Program-made: the position numbers and the translations under genes
Assembly: GCF_001482385.1 (NCBI RefSeq)
Contig: NZ_CP013611.1
Location: 682,001 to 746,000, forward strand
Length of the DNA: 64,000 nt
From: Pseudoalteromonas rubra
GTDB taxonomy: Bacteria; Pseudomonadota; Gammaproteobacteria; Enterobacterales; Alteromonadaceae
Direction of reading: 5' to 3'
Notes under the pieces: model-generated
The model's input: only the letters and a program-made list of their open reading frames with translations
Databases searched by the model: none
Told to the model about the DNA's origin: nothing
In this document: one piece after another, positions 30,851 through 38,112 of the stretch
How the letters are laid out: every line of letters starts with the position of its first letter
Numbering within the stretch: the first letter of the stretch is position 1

Positions 30851-31195
30851 TCATTCTGTATAACTGGTAATTCTCATTAATCTGATTTCCGTACCTTCGT
30901 ATACAACGCGACGATTTTCTTTCAGTATGTCCAGACAGAAAGTAGCTGTGATGTGATTTTCGCCCGATAAAATGCGCGCATAAAGCCCTGTAGGTAACGC
31001 CTCCGGGCTTGGTCCTTCTCCCGCTTCTTCTACACCATATATATTGCCATCCGCTGTACCCGATATCCTTAAGCTCGGAGGGTGTCCGTTCCAAACCGAT
31101 AATGTACCAGATACATTTTTACAGGGGTTTGCTTCTACCGATGCAGATTGACAGAGCGCACACATAAGTGCCAGAAGGTAGAGTTTTTTACGCAT
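30851..31195 (-). CDS. Exported protein of unknown function
   Basis: A 114-residue protein with a Sec signal peptide (MRKKLYLLALMCALCQSASVEA) and two conserved-looking Cys (NPCKN and TFCLD) in a beta-rich mature domain of about 90 residues. I do not recognise the family. I chose ATG 31195; ATG 31210 would overlap the upstream gene by 8 nt. It is the last member of a minus-strand cluster that runs from about 32213. Confidence 0.55.
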   Translation of the reverse strand: MRKKLYLLALMCALCQSASVEANPCKNVSGTLSVWNGHPPSLRISGTADGNIYGVEEAGEGPSPEALPTGLYARILSGENHITATFCLDILKENRRVVYEGTEIRLMRITSYTE

Positions 31196-31202
31196 TAATG
31201 TG

Positions 31203-31640
31203 CTAAACATAAAATCGAACTTTGATTTTCCTGAAGAACCATATGCAAAGGTAGCTAAACAGAAACACGACCGCGCTATAGGCCGCTGCAAGATAAGGCG
31301 TTAACAAGTAGCCAACCACATTTCTACCGCCATCAGCAACTCGCATCTTTCTTGCTTTTATTTCCTCTTCAGTCCAGGTTGACTCTTCAACAAGACTGAT
31401 GGAACCGTTTCTATCTCTGTCTAATTGTACAACTATTAAATCCAGCTGAGAATTTAGGTTATACAAAGGCACCACAATAACGAGGTACATCAGTACAACG
31501 CTGAGCACATACTTAGTCAAAATCGGCAAAGGTTTTCGACTGAAGCCTTTAATGAAAAGCATGATCATCGGCAATACTAAAAAAATCAGATAGCCTACCA
31601 TTCTCAATAAAACAGCAGTTTCTACACTCATGCTAATCAT
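31203..31640 (-). CDS. Membrane protein with an EF-hand loop
   Basis: A 145-residue protein with two N-terminal transmembrane helices (about residues 12-30 and 43-61) and a C-terminal hydrophobic region (about 108-136) that could span twice. The loop contains DRDRNGSISLVE at residues 74-85, a textbook 12-residue EF-hand calcium-binding loop (Asp1, Asp3, Asn5, Gly6, Ile8, Glu12). A single EF-hand between membrane helices suggests calcium sensing or simple calcium-dependent folding; function unknown. It sits in the same minus-strand cluster as the neighbouring exported proteins. Confidence 0.6.
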   Translation of the reverse strand: MISMSVETAVLLRMVGYLIFLVLPMIMLFIKGFSRKPLPILTKYVLSVVLMYLVIVVPLYNLNSQLDLIVVQLDRDRNGSISLVEESTWTEEEIKARKMRVADGGRNVVGYLLTPYLAAAYSAVVFLFSYLCIWFFRKIKVRFYV

Positions 31641-31669
31641 AATAGACCTACAGCTAACCCCCTCACTAG

Positions 31670-31798
31670 TTAACTATTTTCATCGACGATTTGAGACATA
31701 CCGCCAGCCATAATTTCTTCCTCAAATTCATACCTATCGCGCTCTTTGCAAGATAACTCTACCAGGTTCACAACAGGGATTCCGAGCTTGACGATCAT
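31670..31798 (-). CDS. Unlisted 42-residue ORF coupled to its upstream neighbour
   Basis: ATG 31796-31798 overlaps the TGA of the upstream ORF as ATGA, and the frame runs 42 codons to TAA at 31670. The product has a hydrophobic start (MIVKLGIPVVNLVEL) and an acidic second half (YEFEEEIMAGG). It is too short to assign. The stop-start overlap and its place inside a closely spaced minus-strand cluster are the only evidence that it is translated. Confidence 0.4.
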   Translation of the reverse strand: MIVKLGIPVVNLVELSCKERDRYEFEEEIMAGGMSQIVDENS

Positions 31799-32213
31799 CC
31801 TTTATATTTCCCTTGGCATATAAATGTGATTGCCTCTTGAGATATTGCAGTAGTTACGCTTTGCAAGTAGGCATCATCTTCATTTGAAGGGAGCCTGAGA
31901 ACAACCGCCGCGCCAGGGTTTATACAACGCCCAATATACTTATCGGCATATTCGTAGTTAAAATAAACAGGCTGATACTCTAACACACGTGTTTCTTTTT
32001 CAGGAAAGTGAAAATTAAGATAGTCAAATCTTCCCTGTGGCTCAGGTGAGAAAACGCCTGATTTAACCATCTGATTAACAACCTCTTGCCCCTCTACCGG
32101 ACTTTCTTCAAGATACGTTAGCTCTATTATTAAAGAAGCCTCGATACTGATTTCTCTTTGGCTGTATGACAGAGCTGACCAGAGGGCACAACTAACAAAC
32201 GTGTAAGCTTCAT
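31795..32213 (-). pseudogene. Exported protein gene with probable frameshift in its signal peptide
   Basis: The listed 91-codon frame starting at 32070 is open upstream for about 48 more codons (ALWSALSYSQREISIEASLI) without a start. A signal-peptide-like start, MKLTRLLVV, lies in another frame from ATG 32211-32213. The whole stretch is 419 bp, one base short of a whole number of codons. A one-base deletion near 32180-32205 would explain this. The C-terminal part (FNYEYADKYIGRCINPGAAVVLRLPSNEDD) is of unknown family. It could still be expressed from a downstream start, or the read could contain an error. Confidence 0.45.
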
Positions 32214-32277
32214 CTTAACTGCAAAGCGCTTAAAGCAAGATCGAAAATATTTCATTCCTTTTCACCCAAACCAAAAA

Positions 32278-32682
32278 CTATTGCTCGTGAGTAGCGCTTT
32301 TATAATCTGGCCCGATAAAATCCCACTCAGCAACCGGAACTTTTACCAGCATTACCGAGTCCTGGCCAAAACGGCGGGCATATAAAGACGCCAGCATCTT
32401 GGCCTTTTCAACGCCCTGCTCGTCCACAATCACGGTCACCACTTTCGAGCGCTCTGGTTTACCTTTGTAGTAACCTATCGAATCGACAACATTAAAACCA
32501 TCAAACGCCTTTACTATCTCATCGTTTTGAAACGCCTGCCATTGCTCTAGCGACACCCCACCACCACCTGGCAATGACAGACCAAAGAACAGCCTGAGCC
32601 GATAGACTTCGTCTGCATAGGCGTGGGAAGTACTGAGCAGCAGAGTAAGTAATATCAAACGATTTGCGAATTTTACGACCAT
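32278..32682 (-). CDS. DUF3574-like exported protein
   Basis: A 134-residue protein with a signal peptide (cleavage after AYA-DEVYR) and a mature domain resembling DUF3574: LFFGLSLPGGGGVSLEQWQAF, FDGFNVVDSIGYYKGKPERSKVVTVIVDE and YARRFGQDSVMLVKVPV. The family is exported and of unknown function. A ribosome binding site (AAGGA) precedes ATG 32682. It is separated from the next minus-strand cluster (about 32213) by 65 bp. Confidence 0.6.
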   Translation of the reverse strand: MVVKFANRLILLTLLLSTSHAYADEVYRLRLFFGLSLPGGGGVSLEQWQAFQNDEIVKAFDGFNVVDSIGYYKGKPERSKVVTVIVDEQGVEKAKMLASLYARRFGQDSVMLVKVPVAEWDFIGPDYKSATHEQ

Positions 32683-32822
32683 GCATTTTCCTTATTGAAT
32701 ACGCGAAAATTAAATTGGTGACCAACATCCCTTAAAGCTGAGTCATTAGTGGTTCTTTGCTTTACACGATTCAAATTGACTTGAGGAACAAAGAGCTGGC
32801 TGACCAAACAATATGGTAACTA

Positions 32823-33167
32823 TTATTCTCTCACCCAACCAACACTTAACACATAGCGGCTGCCTAGCGTAACTTTACTCACGGCATGGGCTTCTATGTC
32901 GGGTCTGAACAGTTTAATCCTTGTCCAGTTTACAAGGGTATTTTGGCAGATAAACTCTCCACCTTGTTTAGCGTGTTTAAGGATAATATTGAGCCGGTAG
33001 TGTTTGCCAGAATCGACCTGATCCACATGCTGTTTAATTTCACTGCCCGCCGGGAAATGGATCAGGTAACAGTCGAATTTAATGGGCCAGATTGCGCCGC
33101 ATAACAGCATTTTATCGTAGCCCGAGTCTTGTCTTCCCGCTTCCCAGCGCCATAACTTATTCAACAT
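32823..33167 (-). CDS. 2-oxoglutarate/Fe(II) dioxygenase-like protein
   Basis: A 114-residue short double-stranded beta-helix protein. The iron-binding facial triad is visible: His47 and Asp49 in KQHVDQV, and His94 in EAHAVSKV, with Arg104 (GSRYVLSVGWVR) placed to bind 2-oxoglutarate. The domain is shorter than most prolyl-hydroxylase-like members and starts close to the active core. ATG 33167 is preferred over the ORF start at 33263. Substrate unknown. It follows a chemoreceptor relic directly. Confidence 0.65.
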   Translation of the reverse strand: MLNKLWRWEAGRQDSGYDKMLLCGAIWPIKFDCYLIHFPAGSEIKQHVDQVDSGKHYRLNIILKHAKQGGEFICQNTLVNWTRIKLFRPDIEAHAVSKVTLGSRYVLSVGWVRE

Positions 33168-33219
33168 ACCTGCACTCTCTTGACGCCTGCGCAGAGATCG
33201 TCTTGCTGAAACTGCGCCT

Positions 33220-33402
33220 TTAGTCGATTTTAAAATTGTCCATCGTGCGTTGCAGTGTATCACTGTTTAGTTTCATGTCATCAAAGAGTTTTTTCAGTGC
33301 CTGAGCGGTTCTAAGTTCTTCATTTGCCGCATCTAATACCGCAGTGGTATTACTGGAGATATCCTGTGCAACCACAGACTGCTGCTGTGCCGTCGTGGCG
33401 AC
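33220..33402 (-). pseudogene. Relic: C-terminal tail of a methyl-accepting chemotaxis protein
   Basis: From GTC at 33400-33402 to TAA at 33220-33222 the minus strand reads about 60 residues: IATT-like ATTAQQQSVVAQDISSN, LDAANEELRTAQALKKL and a final TMDNFKID. This is the end of a chemoreceptor signalling domain. No start codon, sensor or HAMP remains; the frame runs straight into the stop codon of the DUF7661-like gene. It is a deletion remnant. Confidence 0.75.
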
Positions 33403-33408
33403 GCCCCC

Positions 33409-33627
33409 TTACCCAAGCGATATCACCCTGGGATAGGCTTCTGAAGAGCGTTCGTGATAAATATCATCAAGATATAGGGCCAGTTCGGATTCACACAGCT
33501 CAGGTGGGATCACGACATCATATACTCTGGCGCGCATGCCCGCGTCAGAATCATTAAACAGCTGCCATTGTGCCCCAACCCGGCTTACTGACATGCGTTT
33601 GCCAAATACATTAAACCTGATTGTCAT
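33409..33627 (-). CDS. DUF7661-like small protein
   Basis: A 72-residue protein starting MTIRFNVFGKRMSV, with RVYDVVIPPELCESELALYLDDIYHE in the second half. The FNVFGRxxxV start and the DIVIP...ELxxYLxDxxHE block resemble a family of about 70-residue proteins annotated DUF7661, of unknown function. ATG 33627 is the family start; the ORF extends to 33660. It sits between a chemoreceptor relic and a broken rof gene. Confidence 0.6.
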   Translation of the reverse strand: MTIRFNVFGKRMSVSRVGAQWQLFNDSDAGMRARVYDVVIPPELCESELALYLDDIYHERSSEAYPRVISLG

Positions 33628-33695
33628 CCATACTCCCAAAAATAAAACAAAGCATAACAAGCAGTTTTTACTATTTGGCCAGGAAAGTCGACAGG

Positions 33696-33941
33696 CTAGC
33701 TAAAGTACTTTTCATTAAAGTGTGGATTGGTAATATTGGTTGTCAATTTGGTGATTTGGGTCAGTTGCACTAGGCTGGTTTGGTCCCCCACACTCAGCTT
33801 TAAACACTCATTCTTGTGCGTATCACGGCACAAGTCCAGGGCCACACCTGAGAGCTATTCACCGCTGCGCAGATTGATAGTCACCGAATAGTGAAACAGG
33901 CAAACAATCTCAAAATAGTCGTAGTCGCTACAACTGATCAC
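33696..33941 (-). pseudogene. rof-like gene (Rho-binding antiterminator family) with an internal amber codon
   Basis: Reading from GTG 33939-33941, which has AGGAG nine bases upstream, gives ISCSDYDYFEIVCLFHYSV and LRSGE, then TAG (codon 29, at 33855-33857), then LSGVALDLCRDTHKNECLKL and a further about 33 codons to TAG at 33696. The pattern matches E. coli Rof (INCDDYDNLELAC and DGEKLQAKASDLV). Rof binds Rho and inhibits termination. The nonsense codon falls where the family has Lys or Gln. Downstream codons remain in frame, so the mutation looks recent or the codon is read through. Confidence 0.7.
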
Positions 33942-33945
33942 GCGC

Positions 33946-34380
33946 TTATGCTCCTGTTTCAAGTTTGCCCATGACTATCCTGTTTACTGAGTGAAGTCGG
34001 AACAAGTTTGACGCCGTAATGACATCTTCCACTGTCGCGTCTGGTGATATATACAACCAAACACTTTGTGTTGAATCCTCTACACGTAACTTATCTATTA
34101 ATTCACCGAGCCTACGAACTTCTGCCAGAGGATAACTGATCTTTTCATACATAAAGTATAGATGGCCACTCGCTAATAGTTGCACTTTAATCGCTCTGTC
34201 GTGCGCACAACGGTAGTGGCAATGGTTGATTGCCTTTCCTTGAATAACAGGCACAGCCTGAATAGGTGTTTCTCGAGGAATAACAAACAGTAGTAACAGC
34301 AGGGCCAAACTCAGACCCGCGTAACTCAGTATAGAAAATACCGAGTTATCGCTGCGGTGCTGTTGACGCAAGCGGGTCAC
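33946..34380 (-). CDS. ExbD/TolR-like membrane protein coupled to bioD
   Basis: A 144-residue protein with one N-terminal transmembrane helix (about residues 18-36) and a periplasmic domain (about 45-144) with VQLLASGHLYFMYEKISYPLAEV and VWLYISPDATVEDVITASNL, resembling the beta-alpha layout of ExbD/TolR. The conserved N-terminal Asp in the ExbD helix is not evident, so a proton-driven function is doubtful. Its GTG start overlaps the bioD stop as GTGA, so it is translated with the biotin operon. No ExbB/TolQ partner is present. Confidence 0.5.
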   Translation of the reverse strand: MTRLRQQHRSDNSVFSILSYAGLSLALLLLLFVIPRETPIQAVPVIQGKAINHCHYRCAHDRAIKVQLLASGHLYFMYEKISYPLAEVRRLGELIDKLRVEDSTQSVWLYISPDATVEDVITASNLFRLHSVNRIVMGKLETGA

Positions 34381-35072
34381 GCATTTGCGCTGTGCTGAAG
34401 GCCCAATAAATCGAGCAAAGCACTGTGAATTTGCAATTTAGGTGTCCCTTCGCTATACGGCGTTACCCCAAGCATAGGTGCATTTAATCGTTGTTTTAAG
34501 GTCTCCAGATTAGCTTCATATTCCTGCATGGCAGGATCAACCTGGTTGGCCACCCACCCTACACAGTTCAAACCGGATGCACTAATGGCTTGCTCGGTCA
34601 AAAATGCATGGTTCAGACAACCCAGTTTCATACCAACAACCAGGATCACAGGCAGTTGCTCCTGTTTAATCCAGTCGTACAAGAATTGAGTGTCGTTGAT
34701 AGGTAACGCCCAGCCACCGGCGCCTTCAACAAGCGTATACTCTGCACCTAAGGTACTTAACTCACGATATTTTTCACTCAATGCCTCACAGCTAATGGTC
34801 ACCCCGGCACGCTGCGCAGCGATATGAGGTGCAATAGGTGGCTCAAAACAAAATGGATTGATCTGCTCATATTTGCCGTGCACAGAAGCCGCTTCCATGA
34901 GACTCAGCGCATCTTCGTTCACAAGCTGGCCAAAGGCTTCTTCAGCGCCTGCTGCAAGCGGTTTAAAGCCGAGCGCTTTCTTGCCTCTTTGCGCCAATAA
35001 TTTAAGCAGCAGCGAAGACACATGGGTTTTGCCCACTTCAGTGTCTGTACCAGTGATAAAGAATGCACTCAT
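34377..35072 (-). CDS. bioD: Dethiobiotin synthetase
   Basis: A 231-residue ATP-dependent carboxylase that closes the ureido ring of dethiobiotin from 7,8-diaminopelargonate and CO2. The P-loop GTDTEVGKTHVSS is at residues 8-20, and VEGAGGWALPIN gives the second conserved block. It is fourth in bioB-bioF-bioC-bioD. Its ATG overlaps the bioC stop (ATGA), and its own stop overlaps the ExbD-like gene. Confidence 0.96.
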   Translation of the reverse strand: MSAFFITGTDTEVGKTHVSSLLLKLLAQRGKKALGFKPLAAGAEEAFGQLVNEDALSLMEAASVHGKYEQINPFCFEPPIAPHIAAQRAGVTISCEALSEKYRELSTLGAEYTLVEGAGGWALPINDTQFLYDWIKQEQLPVILVVGMKLGCLNHAFLTEQAISASGLNCVGWVANQVDPAMQEYEANLETLKQRLNAPMLGVTPYSEGTPKLQIHSALLDLLGLQHSANA

Positions 35073-35824
35073 AATTTAGTTAGCTCCATTAAGGCGACCT
35101 GATAACTCAACTGTGCCCGACCATTAGAAAGCGGGTACCCTGCCAATAATTTACGATATTGTGCTTTCCCCAGCAAGCCACGACGCTGGCCTTCATGCTG
35201 TAATTGGTTGGCGCCAATCGCCTTTACTGATTTAAAGGCCGCCTGAGCCGTGCTAAAGGTTTCTTTCAGACACATCAATTCAGCATCATCAATGTCAAAC
35301 CCTGCGTCATCGGCGTATGTCAGTAGCGCATCAAATGGGGTAAAGCGATTAACATGACAGTGCGCGTCTACGCTTTGCCAGGCCTGCTGTATTTCATACA
35401 AAGAGCCATCGGCTACAATACTCAGGTAGGCTTTCCCCCCGGGCCTTAAAATCCGCTTTAGTTCTGTAAATAACGTAGCGTGATCCTGACTCCATTGAAT
35501 CGCAAAATTACTAAAAATAGCATCAACGCTGTTATCCGCGAGCGGCAAACTGTCCATATCCGCACAGATTTTAAGTGCGCCTTCAGGGCCTTGCCCTAAC
35601 ATACCAGCGCTCAAATCCAATGCTACTAATTGCGCACAACGCTGACTTAACGCGTCGTAATGCTGCATGGGACCTGCGCCTAAGTCTAAAATTCTGTTAC
35701 ATCGCTGAGTGATTTTCTTAAGTAAGATCTCTGCGGCCTGTTGCTGAACATTCGCATGCTGCACGTAAACCTGAGATGCACGCGAAAAACGCGAGGCAAC
35801 CTGTGCTTTTACTGAAACACTCAT
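35069..35824 (-). CDS. bioC: Malonyl-ACP O-methyltransferase BioC
   Basis: A 251-residue class I SAM methyltransferase that methylates malonyl-ACP to disguise it as a fatty-acid primer for pimelate synthesis. The SAM-binding motif is RILDLGAGPMQH (about residue 44), and SNFAIQW and ILRPGGKAYLSI follow in order as in BioC. Start and stop both overlap neighbours (ATGA), showing strict coupling in the bio operon. A matching BioH-type esterase is not in the window. Confidence 0.93.
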   Translation of the reverse strand: MSVSVKAQVASRFSRASQVYVQHANVQQQAAEILLKKITQRCNRILDLGAGPMQHYDALSQRCAQLVALDLSAGMLGQGPEGALKICADMDSLPLADNSVDAIFSNFAIQWSQDHATLFTELKRILRPGGKAYLSIVADGSLYEIQQAWQSVDAHCHVNRFTPFDALLTYADDAGFDIDDAELMCLKETFSTAQAAFKSVKAIGANQLQHEGQRRGLLGKAQYRKLLAGYPLSNGRAQLSYQVALMELTKL

Positions 35825-36954
35825 ATCGCCTCCTTAAGTGCATTGAGCAAGGTATCTATGTCTGCTGAGGAGTGCGCCGCAGTCAGGGTGATACGTAACC
35901 GGGCTGCATTTTGCGGTACTGTCGGTGGCCGGATGGCAGTCAACCATATTCCCTGCGCTTTCAATTGCCGTTGGGCTGCAAGCGCGTTATCTGCCGAGCC
36001 AAGCACGACAGGCTGTATGGCCGTTGTCGATGGCAGAACCGGAATACCCAGTTGCGCTGCTGTTTGAGTGAAATAGACAATGTTATCTTTTAATGCTGCT
36101 CTTTGTGAGCTGGCACTGCGTAACTTAGCAAACTGCTTTATTGCAAGTTCTGTCAGCATTGGTGACATTGCCGTGGAGTAAATGTATTCGCGGCTGAATT
36201 GCAATAAATACTGCTGCACGCGCTGACTACATAACACCGCAGCGCCCTGACAAGCCATCGCTTTACCAAAGGTGATCACCAACAACTCTGGTTTAACACC
36301 ACCGTCGATACTGCCAAGCCCGTTATCACCCACCACGCCCAGTGCGTGGGCATCGTCAACCATCAGCCAGGCATTGTGCGTCTTTGCAAGCTGAGCGATA
36401 TCCACCAAAGGCGCGCAATCACCGTCCATAGAGAATACACCTTCAGTCACGATCAGTTTGTTTTTTGCTTTAGACTTTTCCAGTCGCGCACGCAAATGAG
36501 TGACATCGTTGTGATTGAACCGCGTCAGCTTGGCCTGACTGTGTAAAGCACCATCCAGCAAGCTGGCATGATTAAGCTTGTCCTGAAACAACTCAGATTC
36601 ACGCCCTACAGCAGGATCATTAAATAGCGCCTGGATCACGCTGGTATTCGCAGCAAAACCACTGGCGAACAGCAATGCCCTGTCGTAACCAAAAGCATCA
36701 CACAACTGTGCCTCAAAAGCCGAGTGGACTGATTGAAACCCCGTCACCAGCGCCGAGCTGCGACTGCCAGGTTGTGCCGTCAGACTTAACGTTTCATCGG
36801 CCAGCGCAAGATAATCATTGCTGGCAAAATTCAGGTAAGCTTCGCCGTCGACTTCGATTTCACGGGCTGACACTTTGCCTATACACTGACGATGGCGCAC
36901 TAAAGACGCCGCAGCCCGGGTTTGAAGGGCTGCATCGATGAACTCAAAAGCCAT
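35821..36954 (-). CDS. bioF: 8-amino-7-oxononanoate synthase
   Basis: A 377-residue PLP enzyme of the alpha-oxoamine synthase family that condenses pimeloyl-ACP with alanine. Features in order: NFASNDYLALA near residue 42, VTGFQSVH, the aspartate in LMVDDAHALGVVGDNGLG and the PLP lysine in ITFGKAMACQGAAVL (about residue 233). It begins immediately after bioB (no intergenic bases) and overlaps bioC by 4 nt. Confidence 0.96.
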   Translation of the reverse strand: MAFEFIDAALQTRAAASLVRHRQCIGKVSAREIEVDGEAYLNFASNDYLALADETLSLTAQPGSRSSALVTGFQSVHSAFEAQLCDAFGYDRALLFASGFAANTSVIQALFNDPAVGRESELFQDKLNHASLLDGALHSQAKLTRFNHNDVTHLRARLEKSKAKNKLIVTEGVFSMDGDCAPLVDIAQLAKTHNAWLMVDDAHALGVVGDNGLGSIDGGVKPELLVITFGKAMACQGAAVLCSQRVQQYLLQFSREYIYSTAMSPMLTELAIKQFAKLRSASSQRAALKDNIVYFTQTAAQLGIPVLPSTTAIQPVVLGSADNALAAQRQLKAQGIWLTAIRPPTVPQNAARLRITLTAAHSSADIDTLLNALKEAI

Positions 36955-37998
36955 TTAGTTGGCTTCGTAGAACAATTCAGACGTTGCTTTATCTGCAATT
37001 GCAGAATTCAGAGACGCTTCATAGGCCTCATCTGAGTAATCCTGACGTTTCTCCGGTTGCATGCCTAGCTTTTTGAGCAGGTTCATATCTGCATCGGCTT
37101 CCGGGTTTTCTGTGGTAAGTAGCTTATCGCCGTAGAAAATCGAGTTTGCACCGGCAAAGAAACACATAGACTGCATTTGCTCGTTCATTGCTGTACGACC
37201 CGCAGATAAACGCACATAGCTGTACGGCATCATAATACGTGCAACCGCAATGGTACGGATAAACTCAAAATGGTCCAAATCATCAACGTCTTCAAGGGGG
37301 GTGCCAGCCACTTTAACCAGCATGTTAATTGGCACACTTTCTGGTTGTTTAGGCAGATTCGCCAGCTGCATAAGCAGACCGTAACGGTCAGAGGCTTGCT
37401 CGCCCATACCCACAATCCCGCCCGAACAGACTTTCATACCGGCATCGCGGACGTGGTCGAGTGTATCCAGACGGTCCTGATAAGTACGTGTAGTAATGAT
37501 CTGTTCATAATACTCAGGTGACGTGTCCAGGTTGTGGTTATAGTAATCTAAGCCTGCTTCTCTGAGCGCATGTGCTTTATCATTATCCAGTTTACCCAGC
37601 GTCATACATGTCTCAAGGCCCAGCTCTCTGACCTCACGCACCATCTTTTCAATATAAGGCATGTCGCGATCTTTTGGATCAGACCAAGCAGCACCCATAC
37701 AAAAACGCGTTGCGCCCTTTTCTTTGGCCACCTTGGCTTGCGCAACCACTTTTTCGACTTCCATCAGGCGTTCACGTTCCAGATCGGTTTTATAGTGGCC
37801 TGACTGAGGACAATATTTACAATCTTCCGGACAAGCGCCTGTTTTAATAGACAAGAGTGTAGAGATCTGTACTTCATTGGGATTAAAGTTTTTTCTGTGG
37901 ATGCTCGCGGCATGAAACAATAGATCGTTGAATGGCATTTCAAATAGTGCTTTAACTTCTTTATGCGTCCAATCGTGACGTACTGTGCCCAATTCCAT
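36955..37998 (-). CDS. bioB: Biotin synthase (radical SAM)
   Basis: A 347-residue radical SAM enzyme that inserts sulfur into dethiobiotin. The radical SAM cluster motif CPEDCKYC is present (about residues 55-62), as are the conserved ASIHRKNF start and the [10 protein letters not shown] block with [10 protein letters not shown]. Arg in VRLSAGR, a ligand of the auxiliary [2Fe-2S] cluster, is present. It heads the minus-strand bioBFCD operon and is divergent from bioA across the BirA-operator-like region. Confidence 0.97.
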   Translation of the reverse strand: MELGTVRHDWTHKEVKALFEMPFNDLLFHAASIHRKNFNPNEVQISTLLSIKTGACPEDCKYCPQSGHYKTDLERERLMEVEKVVAQAKVAKEKGATRFCMGAAWSDPKDRDMPYIEKMVREVRELGLETCMTLGKLDNDKAHALREAGLDYYNHNLDTSPEYYEQIITTRTYQDRLDTLDHVRDAGMKVCSGGIVGMGEQASDRYGLLMQLANLPKQPESVPINMLVKVAGTPLEDVDDLDHFEFIRTIAVARIMMPYSYVRLSAGRTAMNEQMQSMCFFAGANSIFYGDKLLTTENPEADADMNLLKKLGMQPEKRQDYSDEAYEASLNSAIADKATSELFYEAN

Positions 37999-38057
37999 AA
38001 TTATTCTCTTCTTTTGACTGACATTTTTTAGTCAGTTGTTATGACGGTGATTGGCTT

Positions 38058-38085
38058 AGTCTACTTCTTGCTTTACCATTGTCAA
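38058..38085 (-). promoter_or_regulatory. bioB promoter
   Basis: On the minus strand a consensus -35 TTGACA (38080-38085), a 16-bp spacer and TAGACT as -10 (38058-38063). The -35 overlaps the left half of the BirA-operator-like site, so bound repressor would block it. Confidence 0.6.
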
Positions 38086-38112
38086 CACAGACCACTTAAG
38101 CAAGGTTTACAA
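38079..38112. promoter_or_regulatory. BirA operator-like site between bioB and bioA
   Basis: TTGTCAACA (38079-38087), 16 bp, then GGTTTACAA (38104-38112). The known BirA operator is TTGTAAACC, 16 bp, GGTTTACAA; here the right arm is perfect and the left arm matches seven of nine. Placement between divergent bioB and bioA is as in Enterobacteria. BirA loaded with biotinyl-AMP would repress both directions. Confidence 0.75.
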
